NCBI GenBank assembly: GCA_001643675.2
Contig: LSRY02000006.1
Coordinates: 436,501 to 500,500 of the forward strand
DNA: 64,000 nt
Reading direction: 5' to 3'
DNA from: Monocercomonoides exilis
Lineage: Eukaryota; Preaxostyla; Oxymonadida; Polymastigidae
How positions within the stretch are numbered: position 1 is the first letter of the stretch; each line of letters begins with the position of its first letter. Positions 1 to 13,700 of the stretch are shown one piece after another. Made by a program: the position numbers and the translations under genes. The notes below the pieces were generated by a model. It was not told where the DNA came from. It did no database searches and saw only the letters and a program-made list of their open reading frames with translations.

Positions 1-2865
1 GCTTGAAGCACATCGCAATGCAGTATTCCTTATATTTCTTTTCTTTTCTTTTTTTGATGTTTTGTGCCAAATGGCTTTTGTTTTTGACTTTCCTTTTTTT
101 ATTTTTCCTGTTCCATTTGAATGTCTTCACATCACCATCCATCCTTTTCCTGTTCATAGGCTTGGAGCAACCCTTCATTTCCCAGTGCTGCTTCTTTCCT
201 GCCATTCCATTCCTCATGTCCTTTTGCACTTCCACAGAAAAAAAACCCAAAAAATTAATCTCGACAATCTTGAATCAAAGACGGTAGCGAAGCATTTTGT
301 GCAAGAGTGAGAGAGAATCAGCTTTCAAAAAGAGTTGAAGCAAACGAACAAAAGCGATTCCAGATAAATCTTGAATGGATCATGTGCCGTTTCTGCCCAT
401 TTCTGAATTCTTCCATTGAATTGTAACACATGCACATATACAGAGAGAAAGAAATGCATTTCTTTTCCCTCCAAAACAAAGATCGGGCAAGACTCGCATT
501 GCTGCTCACACATCAAGCGATTGTTTGAAACACTGCTGAAAAACACAAAATCCTTCTGGCTTCCAAAACCTCCAGCTTTGCTTTTCCCCTTCGTGTTATC
601 GCAATTCTGCGTCCTGCCACCAATAAATCAATAAAAATGACTCGCCTCAAGTCCGTTTTGCTGAGCGCTTCGCGAAAACACTTTTGATCCAACTTTCATT
701 CCTGAAAATCGAAATGCCTCCTCAAATCTAAAATAACAAAAATGTTTGGCAAATGTTTTTTCTCTCTCTCTCTCTATTTCTGCTTCGCTGTTGCCTTTGC
801 TTCTTCAGATAGAATGAAGCACTTTCAAGAGAAAATAAAAGGTTGTCTGATGTGTATTGAAATGAATAATGCTCCATTTCACGGATTCCATCCATTTGAG
901 CCTTTTGAGCCAAAACTCACAAATGACCAATTGATTGGAAATGCACCAAAAAACAAAAAAATTGAATATCCCTTCGGCCTTGCTGCCTCGTGTCGGCTCG
1001 AGCATTCCCAGCTTCGCAAATGCCTCCTCCAATGAGCAACTCCCTTGCTTTGCTGCTTTTCACGCCTCTCCAAATCCGAAGGTCAAAAATAGATATACGA
1101 CGGAATCCCCCCGTTCGTGCGCCAGACCCAAAGCATGTTCCTCCCGAGCCGTTAGCAAACAATTCGAGCAGTGCATTCAACAAGTCGGCCAAAAAAATAA
1201 AAAAATGATGATGTTTCAACTCGAATCATGGCTTCTTCATCGCTTGTTTGGGTCGCAATTGCGGAGCACAAAATCAATTATAACATCTTTATTCTTGCCG
1301 TCCCTTTTTTTGCTCCCAAGAAACACCACAGCCGCTGGGCGCCTCCAACAGTTTGCTTTTTCATCCATTCCGTGAAACGCAGTGTCATTTGGCAATAAAG
1401 CGTCCACCACTCATTTCCTCTTCGAAGCAAATAGCATGTGGCGGTTGCACGAAAAAACGATCATGTCCGTGCAGCAACACTTGCATCGTCTTTTTCTTCA
1501 AATGGTTTTTCGTTTTTTCTCAAGCAATCCAAAAAAAGATGGGTTCGACAACTGTAAGTGTGGCACTGCTACCCGCATGCAATAAATGCAGAATGGCTCC
1601 CATCCTCGACATTGGATCATTTTCCGTTTCCTTCAGCAGGCCCAATAAAAGATATCTTCAATTATTGTCAATTTATTCATCGTCGCATGAATGTTTCGCT
1701 TTCAATAATTCCATTCCTCTGAAAACAAAATCGCATGCACCATCGTCGCATCAAGCGCATTTTGCATGTCTCGGCTGTGCTCGGTGAAATCTCAATTTCA
1801 TTGCAAAGATTAATTGCAGCATAAATCAACCCCAGCCCAGCGTCTCTTCAGCTTTTCGATCCATTTCCAGAAGTGATGACAACCATTGGGCAAAAATAAT
1901 CAAAGAGAGGCCTTAGCCTTTGCAGTTGCAAAAATGCTTTTTCGATTGATCAATCTCATTAACTATTTTATTTCAGTCCACACAAAAATTATTTTCTGAG
2001 TTGATATATTTTTCTTTTTTGGAATCAAACTAATTGATTGAAGTGGTTTGGTCAATAATTTGAAGCATTTCCGTTGAAAATTATTTCATAAATTAAAAAA
2101 GTTATAAATTTATTCCATTTTTTTAATAGATAAAAGTTGTTTGATGAAAAAAAGATTCCAATTTTGTGAAGAGAAACAATTGTAAATATCTGATATGTGA
2201 GATAAATTGTATTCAATATCTCACAAACGAAAAATTGAACAAAAAATCATTTTAATAAGTTTAAATGAAATTGTATTTTGACTGAATAACAGATAATAAA
2301 AATGTTTTGAATCTATTTTTAATTTCTTTTTGTGCAACGTGCAAATAATAATAAAGGAGTTAAATTCAAACATTTTTTATGATGGTTCAGATACAAAAAA
2401 TAAAAAAAAAAGTTAAGTTGGATTTATAATTTCATTCATTGTTTAAAAAAAATGAACAAAGGCGATGCATCAACTTAAAAATTGCAAATGCTCAAGTTTA
2501 ACAAACATAATACAAAACATGAAAAAAGCGAACAAATATTTAACAGCAAAACTTAAATGAATGAAATGGAAAAGTGATATGGCTATTCGCAAATCTGCGA
2601 AAGACTATCAAAAAAAAACAAGATTCGCAAATGTTCAGAGCAGCCTATGAAACAAAAATGAAACAGATTGTAACAAACAAATAAAATGAAGCTCAAATAA
2701 AACAGTTCTATTTTTTTTTCCTTGCAAAATGAAACAGAAAAGGTTAAGAATAAAATAAATGTGACAACAACAGGAGCAATTAATACATAAATTAACAAAT
2801 AATTAAATAAATAAACGGAAACTTTCATGTCAAAATCTTTCTGAATGCAAATGCCAAAATGCACT
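1..2865. other. Gene-poor left flank
   Basis: I see no gene I can support here. Positions 1-1800 are of mixed composition and hold only short open frames on both strands (146 codons at most) with no recognisable domain. Positions 1900-2850 are strongly AT-rich and resemble the 3' flank of the convergent phosphoesterase gene that ends at 2866. I found no tRNA-like or rRNA-like stretch by eye. An exon of a gene extending off the left edge cannot be excluded. Confidence 0.5.
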
Positions 2866-5800
2866 TCATTCACTCGTAGAGCTTTCTTCATCGCTTTCGT
2901 CGCTCTGCTTGTCTTCGCTGGAGTCATCAGAGGAAATGCCATTAGCATGAGGGGCTGCTTCCTTCTCGAAATCAGAAAATTCGGATTCTCTGCCACTTGT
3001 GCTATCATCTTCGTCATCATCATCATCATCATCATCTTCTTCTTCTTCTTCGCTGCTGTCATCTTCCTCAGACGACGACGACGAAGAAGAAGAAGTGGAA
3101 GACGATGATGAAGACGATGAAGAACTAGAAGAAGATGATGATGAGCTTGCATCGCTGCTGTATTCATCATCAGAATCTGATATTTTGACAGTTTTCTTTT
3201 TTCGCTGCAAATTTGATGCAATCTGACCATTCGCTTTTTTTGGCAATGATTTTGGTGAAACACCTTTTCTGATTGTGCTTTTGGCAGAAGAACCAGAAAC
3301 ACATACAGAAGCAGTTGAAGAGGAGGAGGAAGAGGAAGAAGAATTGGATGAAGAAGAAGAAGTGTGTAATAAACATTTAGGCTTTTTCCCCTTTGCATTC
3401 TTCGTGCTATCTTTCTTTTCGCTTTCTTCATCGCTGTCTTGTTCGCTATCATCATCATCCTCTTCTTCTTCTTCACTTTCGCTTTCACTTTTCTCTTTCT
3501 CTTTCTCTTTCTTTTTTTCTTTTTCTTTTTCTTTCTCTTTTTTATTCTTTCCGTTTTTCTGAGGAGGAGTGCTTGGAGTTGCTCGATATTTTGGTTTTGT
3601 CTTCGCTTCCTTCTCTTTCTTTGCCACTTCCTCTTTCACTTTAACCTTCCTCTTCCATTTTGGTGTTGGAGTTTTTATTTTAACTTCTTTTTCATTCTTC
3701 TTTTTTGTTAGCACATTAACATTGCTTCCTTCTTTTCCCATCTTTTCTCCTTCTTTCTTCTCTTTCTCTTTCTCTTTCTCTTTCTCTTTCTCTTTCTCTT
3801 TCTCTTTCTTCGAAATCGACCCTTTTCTCCTTCTCTTTGACGCATACAGCAAAGATGAGCTGCTCGATGCAAAAGAAGAAGCTGACGCCCTCGAAACTGA
3901 TCGTTTAATGCCAAACTTCTGCTTCTTTTCCTTTTTCTTGAGCGATTTTGGTGTGTGTGGCAAATCAACCTTCGTTGAATGAGAAGAAGAGAATGCTGAA
4001 ATCGTCAAGGGAGATGCTGAGAATGTGAAAGGAGGCAAAGAAGAAGTATCAGTTGCCTTTGCATTTGAAGAAGAAGAAGAAGAAGAAGGGAAAGAAGGAG
4101 AAGAAGATACAGTGGAAGTAGCATTCAAAGTGTTTGCAGGCGTTTTTGGAGGAGAGTTCTGAAGAGAAGAAGAAGACACAAAAGCAGAAGATGTCGAAGC
4201 AGACGAAAAAGAAGGGCATTCAACAGTTGATTGAAGGGGTTGCATTGAAGAGATATGCTGTGGTGATTGAGAAGAAGAAGAAGAGGGGGATGAGGAGGAA
4301 GAAGAGGAGGATGAGGAGGAAGAAGAAGATGATGATGACATTAATTGTTCTTTTTCTGAGCGAAGAGAAGAAGAACGAGGAGAAGAAGAAGGATAGGAAA
4401 GAGGAGCTTTGCCTAGCAGAAGATAAGGAGGAGTGGCAGAATCAGCAGAAGGCTGAGAAGAAGAAGAAGAAGAAGAAGAAGCAGAGTTTTGACTGGAAGA
4501 TGAAGAATTCAACGACAAATTTTGAGTGCCTGGAGATTTGTTTAAAGAGCGAAATGAAGAAAAAGAAGAAGAAGGAGAAGAAGTAAAAGAAGAAGAAGAA
4601 GAAGAAGAAGAGAAAGAGAAAGAGGTGCTCTTCATATTTGGAGAAGAGGAAGGGGTGGCATTAGCATCACTTTTGGGAGAGGAGCGTGAGAAAAAGCGAT
4701 GAAACGGATTGCAGCCAGTTTTTGGTGGGGAAACGGGCATTTTGTGTGGAGGGAAGAAAGGTTGAGACTGAGAAAGCATTCGTTCAGAGGGAGAAGAGAA
4801 GGAAGAGGAATAAACAGAAGAAGAAGAAGAAGAAGAAAGAGAAGAAGCCTGAGGCGAAGAAGGATAAGAATGCAAAGAGTAGTTAAGCTTCCCCTTTTGA
4901 GTCAAATTTGTCTGATTGTCTCCGTTTGACACAACAGCAGTGCATTTGAGCTCGTCCTGATGGAAAACAGAGGAACTGAAAGGAGAAGAGGAGAAAGAAG
5001 AAGAGGAAGAAGAAGAGGAGGAGGAAAAAGAATAAGAAGGCAAAGAACCAGTGAGTTGAGAAGGAGGTGGCTGAGACGAATATGAATAAAAAGAGGAAGA
5101 CACGTTTGATTCAACATTTGTGTGTTTCATTTCATATCTGATCTTCCTTCGATGTTTCTTCAGCCCTGCGACAGAAGAAAGAGATGAAATAGAGGAATAA
5201 GGAGGGAAATGAGAAGAAGATGAAGAAGTATTTGAATTAGAAATGGAAAAAGAAGGAGAAGGAGAAGGAGGAGAAGAAGCAGCAAGAGAGTCTTTTCCAG
5301 ATTGCATTTCAGACAAAGCCGAGTTTTGTTTGCCTGCTCTTTTCGAGTCAGCGTCTGTGAAAGATATTTGTGAATACTCAGGACATCTGCCAAACTGCTG
5401 AAGTTCTGATGATTTGTCTGCTGTTGAAGAAGAAGATGATGATGACGAAGATAATAGCAAAGTTACTTGACGATCCTTGGGATTGCTTAGTTTGTCGGGC
5501 ACTTCAGAGGAAGAAGGGTGTTTTCCTGTCTTGTCTGAAGAAGGAAGGTGAGAAGATGACGAAGAGGATGAAGAGAAAGAAGAAGAAGAAGGCAGCACAT
5601 CAGAAACATGACTAGGAGGAACAACAATGGCTCCTCTGTTCTCCAAAAGAAGCGAATCGGTCACAGCTTTTCTTCCTTTCCCACTGCTTTCAACGTTTTT
5701 TTCGTTTTCTTCTCTGTTTGTTTGTGTCACCCCAACAACATTTCGAATCAATTTTTGTTTTTTCTTTGCCTCTTTTTTGGCTTCCTTGTTTGTTTTCAAT

Positions 5801-6654
5801 TCGCTTTCAGCAACTTTTTCAGTGTTTTGCTTTGAACTTAACAGTTTTGAATGGTTATTTTGATTGTCTTTGTTAGCAACTTCATCCCCTTCTCCTTCTT
5901 CTCCTTCTTCTGCATAACTCTCCTTCTTCTTCTTCTTCTCTTTCTCTTTCTCTCTCTTCCTCTTCTTCTCCTTCCCTCGTCCTCCTCCTCCTCCTTTCTT
6001 CCTCACTGGAGACAGAGAATGAGATGCACTGTGAATAGAACACACGCTCTTCACTGACTCATCTGCTGTTGATGCTCTTGGAACAGAAGAAGAACGGAGA
6101 GGAAGCAAAGGAGGGGATAAAGAAGGAGAAGGAGAAGGAGAGGGGGAAAGGGAAGGAGAAGGGGAAGGATGAGCGGAAGTGCGACGGAAGAAGAGAGAAG
6201 GAGAAGAGGAAGAGATGGAAGAGGACGGAGATTCAGGCAAAAGAGAATGGAAATCTTGTTTTCTGAGAGTGTTGTGTCTGTTGTGTGCGGACTGTTTGGC
6301 TGTTTTGGAAAAAGAGTTCTTTGGAGACATCGCCAAAGCAGATGGATGTGAGTGTGATTGAGATTGAGATTGGGAGTGAGGTTGAGGTTGCAATGGGTTT
6401 TGCACAGATCTTGGTTGAGGAGCAGAGAAAGAAGATGAAATGGAAGAAGAAGAAGAAGAAGAAGAAGAAGAGGGAGAAGAAGACAATGAAATGTGAAGTG
6501 ACTTGTGAGATGGCTGAAGCGGCTGATGTGAAGGCGATGTGGAAGGCGAATGAGCAGATGAAGTGTGTTTCGAATTGGATGTGGGCGATGAATGAGGAGA
6601 AGCAGTGGGAATATGATCGGGTTTGGAAGGTGGAATGGAGTTTTGCGAAGTGAT

Positions 6655-6693
<39 letters not shown>

Positions 6694-8818
6694 AGAGGTC
6701 GTTGTTGATTTAGAATGAGAATTTTCTGCTGTACTATCAGAAATGTTATGTTTCTTCGCATCAAAATCATATTCAGCTGTTTTGTGAACAAACTCACTTT
6801 TATCTGCACCTTCTTTTGTCACTTTCTGCACATTCATTCCATTTTGCGCTTCTTTCCTTGCTTTCGATGGCGAACGTGGCACTCCCACAGAAAACGACCT
6901 CGAAGTTGGCTTTTGTTTGATGATTCTGCATTTGTTTGAAGGAACATTCGATGCAGCTGTTTCTTCTGAATACGTTGTTGCTTCGCTTCCTTCATTCAAC
7001 TCTTTGTATTTCTTCCCTCTTTCCCTAATTAATGTCCTTGTTTTTTTGGTCTTGAATCTTGCCGACATGATTCTCTTTGTGTTTAAAGCAGTAGTCGAAG
7101 AAGCAGCAGTGGCAGTTGTAGCAGCAGCTGCTGAACCTTCCTCGCTTTCTCTCCCACTCTTCACCTCAGTCTGCTCCATCAGCACACTCCCTTCTTTTGC
7201 TGCTGTGCTGTTTCTTCTTTTGATCCTCCGCCTCACATTCTCTGCCACCACAGCCGTCTTCCCTGTCAGCACCTCCTTTGCAGCAGAAGTGATCCTTCTG
7301 AAAAACAGAGGAAGAGGCGGAGGGTATTTTCTGAGGGTGCGCTGCAAGGGAGGAATAACAATATCTGCTGGAAGCGCATATCTTTGCGAGGAAGGGGTCA
7401 GCAGCTGCAGCGGAGGCACCACAACACCTGGTGAATTAAGCCCACCAACGTTCCCTTCTTCGATCACTCCTGTGCTTTCTGCGCCTGACTCAGCCAGCGC
7501 TGCCGCGATGGCTGTGGCATCGGAGGGGCTCATTCGCTTTCCCATCGCCACTTTCGCTGCGGCCTCGTGTCCTGCTGCTGACAATGTTGATATCGCTGAA
7601 ATTGAATTTGAAACTGAATTTGAAGCTTTTGAAGCTGTTGCTGTTGATGCAGCTGCTATTGCTGCTTCTCTTCGCATAGCAGATGAACGCTGTCTTGCCT
7701 GCCTCATCGATGCCTTCTTCTCCATCTTCTCCAGCTTCTTCGCTCTCTTCCTCTCTTTCTTCTCAAAAGGCGGGGGAGGCTGCGGAATCGACAGGAAAGC
7801 AGACGTCGAAGGCAGCAGTGTTTCGTCGTGGGCTACCATGTTCTGCCCAAACGATGCTAAAAGCGATGTCATCGTAAGCTCTTCTTTCCCACTGCTTCTA
7901 CTCTCTTTCTTTTTGGCGCTTGTTTTTGTTTTAGTTTTCGTGTTTGTTTTAGGTTTGGTTGTTCTTTTCTCTTTCTCTTTCCCTTTTGTCTTCTCTTTCC
8001 TTCTATTCAACTTTCCCCTTCTTTTCCTCTTGTTCCCTTTGCCATCGCTGACATCCGTGTCATTTTCTGTGTCTTCTTCTGAACTTCTGTCTGTTTCCTC
8101 ATCTGAACTCGTCTCTTCTGCAGAATCAGCTGCTGCTGAAGACGAAGCAGAGGAAGAAGACTCTTCAGACGAGGATGTGTCAGAATCGCTTGCTGATCGC
8201 TTCAGATTGGACTGCTGGGTTTCATTAACGTCATCATCATCTTCTTCCTCTTCTTCCTCTTCTTCCTCTTCCTCTTCATCGTCATCATCGTCTTCTTCTT
8301 CACTGTCTTCCTCACTTTCATCTGAATCAACAGCTTTCCTTCTTTTGTTTTTCGTCTTTTTGTTCTTTTTCTTTGTTTGTCGTTTTGTTTTTATATCAGA
8401 AAATTCTGCCTCTTCGCTCTCCTCATCATCATCACCTTCATCATCATCGTCGTCTTCTTCGTCATCATCTTCATCTTCATCAGCATTTTTGTTTGGCTTT
8501 TTCTTTCTTCTTTCTTCTTCATCGCTCTCTTTTGTTGACTCATCCGTGTTTATTTCTGTCTGCTCTGTTGCTTCTGCCGTTGAAGTTGCTCGTTTTTTGT
8601 AGTTTTCCTTCTTTTTCTGTTGTTTTTTCTTCAAGTCTTTCATTTCTTTCCTCTTTCTGCTTCTTTTCTCTCTCTCTTTCTGCTTCTTCTCTCGTTTTTC
8701 TTTGGAATTCATCGCCTTTTTGATGATTTTGCATCCTTTTCGACTGTATTCATCTTCATCTTCTGTGATGTTTCCGCTGTCTTCTTCTTCACTCTCGTCT
8801 CCATCGTTATCTTCTTCT

Positions 8819-8849
<31 letters not shown>

Positions 8850-10428
8850 GGCTTTCCTCTTCTTCCTCTGTTTCTTCATCATTATTGTATCTTCTTTTCC
8901 CCTTTCCTTTTCGATTCTTTCTCGATTTTGTAGCTTGTGCTTTTGATTTTTGCTTTTTTGTATTTTTTGAGTCCATCACTTTCCTATCTGTTTTTTGATA
9001 ATCTTCTTTTTCTTGTCTGCCTTTCTTTCTGTTATCTTCCAATTCTTTTCTGTTCTTCTCTTTCTTCTTATTTTTCTTTCCTTTCTTCTTCTTCTTCATC
9101 TTATTCCCCTTCTTCCTCTTCTTCTTCCCTGCTTTTTTCCCTTCCTCCTCTTCCTCCAGAAACGGAAGCGCCGGCAAAAGCGGCCTCCTCCTCAGCTCGT
9201 AAATATGCCCATCCTTCCACATCGCCCTCTCCACCCCGTCTGTGTCGATAACGCGGATGAACCGCCGCGTATCAAACAGCCGCGTCCCGCGCGCCATCTC
9301 CTCCATCGCCTCGTCCAGCGGCATCGCCTTCTCCACACACACAGGCACCCGGTTCAGCGGATCATACATGTCTGGGAACGTGCCTTTGAGAATTGGCTGC
9401 TTGCCAGCCTGCGAGGAAGTCCTTCGAGATTTTCTGCTTTGAGAGCCAGCGGGCGGTGTTATTTCGCTGGATGGATTCGATTTTGCACCTTTTGTTTTGT
9501 CTTTGATAGTTTGCTGGCATTCCTGTTCTCCTCCTCCAATATAACTCTCAACTTTCTCAGGTGGATAGATATTTTTTGCTGCTGGAAGGTCAAACACAAC
9601 AGCAGGATGCATTGGCTTATAAGCATCATCTACAATGGAACAATTGACAAATACCGTTTGTCCATCGTAGCTAACGCCATGACCTTCGTGTGTATGCCCA
9701 AATACATGGACTCGAGGTTGAAGAAATTTTCTCACAGCTTCAAGAGTTGAAACAGATCCGCAATGCTTCACTGGATCAACATCTTGCCGCCCAAAAGGTG
9801 GGCCATGAGTCACCAAAACATCCATTCCTCTTTCAACTCTTTCCCATGATGTGACAAAGCTCACGTTTGAGTAGCACTTACACATTGCAGTTTTATATCT
9901 GCTCGGAATCAAAAGCCCAAAGACACGTTGATTGAACACCATCGTACCGCTTGATTCAAGATACGTTGCTACCCTATTTATTCGTTTCAGTTCATCGTCA
10001 TACGAAAGAGGTTCCTCAAGAAGTCGTCTTGAATAAAACATATCGTAATAAAAATGATCGAACACTAAATCATGATTTCCTGCAACGACTATTTTGTGCT
10101 TGTGGGGCTGTTGTCGTAGCCAATCATAAAAAGAATCGAGCTCAAGCCTGTGCGATCTTTGAGTGAAATCACCTGCATGAATCAAAACATCACCCCAAGG
10201 GACTCCACCAGGAATTGCATTATGGTGCCCATGCGTATCAGAAATGCATACATATCTTACAACATCTTCACTAGCCTTTGGAACTGTTGGATCTTTTACA
10301 ATATACGGAATATCTTCAATGAAAGTATCAGTTTGTTCAAGGCACTCATATGCTCTCCTTGATTTGGTACCGTACAATAGCTTCCAATCTAAATCCCGTG
10401 CACGTGGGACTGTGCAATCATCCTCCAT
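2866..10428 (-). CDS. MPPED1/2-like metallophosphoesterase with a giant low-complexity tail
   Basis: Single exon, 2,520 residues, TGA stop. The first 290 or so residues are a calcineurin-like metallophosphoesterase domain of the MPPED/239FB type. The metal-binding motifs appear in order: SDTHGHH (63-69), GDFTQ (86-90), GNHD (117-120), THGPPFG (207-213) and GHTHEGHG (244-251). The family hydrolyses phosphodiester or phosphomonoester bonds with two metal ions; the substrate is unknown here. Family members are usually about 300 residues. Here the domain is followed by about 2,200 residues of Lys/Glu, Asp/Glu and Ser runs, probably disordered, with no second domain that I recognise. The ATG at 10428 starts just before the conserved domain, and no better upstream start is visible. 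The gene is divergent from the next one, with 305 bp between start codons. Domain assignment is firm; the role of the tail is unknown. Confidence 0.9.
3012..3051. repeat. Trinucleotide repeat, CAT then CTT type
   Basis: A pure run of CAT units followed by TCT units, encoding Asp and Glu runs on the minus strand near the end of the phosphoesterase gene. Confidence 0.85.
3757..3810. repeat. Hexanucleotide repeat TCTTTC
   Basis: About eight tandem TCTTTC units inside the phosphoesterase gene, encoding alternating Lys-Glu on the minus strand. The unit length keeps the frame, so copy-number changes would lengthen or shorten the protein without breaking it. Confidence 0.88.
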
Positions 10429-10733
10429 GGATGAGTGGCAATCGTAACTTTAATAAGGCACTGCTTTTTCCTGATACTGATGGTATTATTGATCGGAATA
10501 TAGAAAAATGAAGTATTTCTATTATGCAATTTATATCATAAAATATTTTGCAAACATATCGATTTTTCAATCTCAAAATGTTTCGAAAAATAATTTTAAG
10601 GTTATATGATATTAATCTTTTTTTGTTTTTCACTCAAAAAACAAATTAATTAAAATTGAATTATTAAAAAAAGTTGTTACTTATTATTGTTTTAAGTGGC
10701 TGACCTGCAATAATTGCTATATTGAAATTGTGT
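10429..10733. promoter_or_regulatory. Divergent intergenic region
   Basis: This AT-rich stretch of 305 bp separates the ATG of the phosphoesterase gene (-) from the ATG of the coiled-coil gene (+), so it must hold both promoters. I see no motif that I can name with confidence. Confidence 0.45.
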
Positions 10734-13700
10734 ATGCAAGAAACGACGTTATTTCAAGAAATGTCTCGTCCGCGTCCATCAACCGTTTCATTTGGTCAAA
10801 AATATAATCATGACAACATAAAAAATGAAGAAAAGTTCAAAATTTCGTCGGACCCTCTATCTTTGAATTCTTCACGCGTTAAACAAGATTATTTATTCCA
10901 AGAGAAAACAATTCAAAAACAAAAGTCAAAGAAAAAGCTAATGCATAATGATGATGAAATAAGCCATCGCTCTCAGAAACACGGTATCTTTTAATTGATT
11001 GTTATCGATTTAAGAAAACATTTTTGATTTAGTTTCTCTTGAAAGTTTGGATGATGTTAGCCAGATATCATTATCATTGAATAAAGAACTTGAACAAGCA
11101 CAATTTTTAATGCCTGAAGGTGAAATAGGAAATTTTAAGAAACGAAGCTTTCAAGCATCTCCATCATTTTCTGTAAATGTTGCTGAATTTGACAAACACA
11201 AAGCGGAACACGAAGAGAGTTACAAAAATCTTCTTCGTGAAATAGATACTCTTATGACTTCTTCACATAAAAATCATAGCATTGGTCTTGGAAATGCGGC
11301 CGAACGATTTTCGCTTGGAGTTAGCAAAGATTATGATCAACTTTTACAATCTCAGTTAAATAGTGAAAAAAGATCCTCCTCGAACTCAAGGATTCAGCCA
11401 AAAACAGACACATTTGATCATCGTAGTTCGTATTATTTTCTTCTTTCTTTTTTTACGTTGATTTGCGATTCTTTTTTTGAATTTTTCAAATATGATATTG
11501 CTATTTAAAAAACAAAATAGAGCATGAACGGATATCCAATATTTGGAAATCAAAGCCCGCAGAACGCTCACACCGCAATACAAAAGCCAAGCTGCCTGCC
11601 ATAAAAGCAGGAATGAAACACGGCAAAGTGCGCTTGGAAGAAGAAGTGGCAGAGCTGGCGAAGACAATCGAAGAAGCTCAGAAGAAAAGAGCACGCGCTC
11701 AAAATGCCTTCTCAATGACGCTGAGCTCTCCACTTGGTGCGCCATCTTTCTCGCGAATTGCGCTTAGCCCGTCGATGCCTTCTCCATCTCCTTCGCCGTC
11801 TCCATCCTTTTCAAAGGAATCTTCAGGCGATTATTCGTTGTCCTCTTCAAGTGTTAACTCATCTCCGCATATGTCAATCGAGTCGATGGAAGAGCAAGTT
11901 CGACTAAGCTGTCCAGTCGATCGCCAGGCAACGCTTCTAATGAAAGGGCAGCCAGGCTTGGAGGAGGCAGACAGCGAAGATGTGATGGAGGCGTTTGTGC
12001 TGAAAACGCAGTGGCAGAGGAAGAAAGGAGGTGACACTGTTGAGAGGCTGATGAAGCAGAGCGAGAAGGAAGAGCAGCGGCTTCAAAAGGAGGCAGAAGC
12101 AATGCGAGAAGAGCTGATAAGGATCCGAAGGCTTCAAAAAGAAGAGGAGGAGAGGAAAAGAGAAGAGGAGGAGAGAAAGCTGAGAGAAGAGAAAGAAGCA
12201 AAAGAACAAGAGAGGCTTCGTATTTCTCAGTTGCTTGGGATTTCTATTGCTCGCCCTGTTTCTCCTATGAATGTACCATCGCCGTTACCATCTTCTGAAC
12301 CCTCAACTTTCAATTGCCGTGTGATTAATCGGACATCTTCAACAAATTCATTCTCATCTCCAAATGTCTCACAATCAACAACATCAATTCCTTCTCTCAA
12401 GCTTAACACACGCCCACGTCCAACTGAATCATACTGCAAAACAGACAGAGATAGAACCAGAAGAGGCTTAGCCACTGCCTCTTTGACTGAAAGAAGAGAA
12501 AGCAGAAAGGATTACTCAACTCCTAATCAAACAGGAATGCTTGGAAGTTCTGCAAGAAGAGAAAGATTGTTCTCATCTGATGTTATATCACGCAATTGTT
12601 ACATCTCTCCAAATGAAGAAGAGAAAGCCGAATGGGAAGATGAGAGTTCTCCGTTGCATCCAGGCTTCTCTTTTGCTCCGATTGTATTCTCTTCACTTCG
12701 TTCAACATACACCGCCCCTTCGTCGTTTTCTTCGTTGACACCAAGAATTCATCCTTCTTCAAACATATTCTCATCTTCCACTTCATTCTACACAGCAAAC
12801 AAGCAATTCGCACCTCGCTTAGAACAGAATTTTTCCGATTCAATGTGCTCCTCTTCAATTTCTCCTTCCTCCACTGTTTGGAACACTTCTGGTTATTCTC
12901 CAATATTCCCTGTTCAAAATTCAAATGCATTTGATTCGCTGACTCCAAACTCAAATGCGTTTTCTGGATTTCGCCATCCACAAATACCTCCCCTTCGAAT
13001 GTCATGCACTTTGCCAGCAAGCGCTTCAAACAGGAATTCATCTACTTTTCGTTCAAGTGCCATTTATGCTCCATCACCGCGAACTGCTAAGGAAGAAGCC
13101 TCGCCTCATGAAAAAAGGAGAAAAGAGGTGTTGGAACGCTACAAGAAGCTGACAAAGAAGGCTGAGACGGAAAGAGAGGAAAAAAGAAAAAAATGGGATA
13201 TCGAATCTCAAGCGAAAAAGATGGAAAGAGATAACGCACAACGCACTTCATCACCAAAAAGCAAAGGAAGCAGGAAAGTGTGGCTTGTTCAATCACCACA
13301 GCAAAGTTCTTCGACAGATTGTGATTTTGCTTATCCAGCAACTTCATCAGATTCGCTATCATCTCCCAAAACAGAACGAAGTTCATTCATTTTATCAGAT
13401 GCTTCCTCAACTAATCATTCAGAGCACACGTCACAAGGGTCAATTGAAGGTGATTGCACGTTTTCGCAGCATTTACCTTCACTCTTCTCGAAAGACTTAT
13501 TATCTCCTGTTGCAAGAAACTCTGCAACGCTCGAAACGCCATCTCAAAGGAATCAAAAACAACGTCAACTTCAACAGCAGCAAGTGGCAGTTACCTCTGT
13601 CGTGCTGCCAATGAAGCGCACTCAGCTTCGATGGAACATTCTTGTTCATGCTGCCTCACGTATGTTTTGCCTGGCAGATCAGCTGAAAGAAAACAGGATG

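Noticed and set aside
1521-1560. GGGTTCGACAACT as a tRNA T-arm
   Set aside because: No matching acceptor, D or anticodon arm could be folded around it.
3-1787. Several frames of 60-146 codons in the left flank
   Set aside because: They overlap each other on both strands, show no domain, and have composition like the surrounding non-coding DNA.
6917-8602. 561-codon plus-strand open frame as a gene
   Set aside because: It is the antisense of the repeat-rich phosphoesterase tail, with no domain and no start context. Repeat codons leave both strands open.
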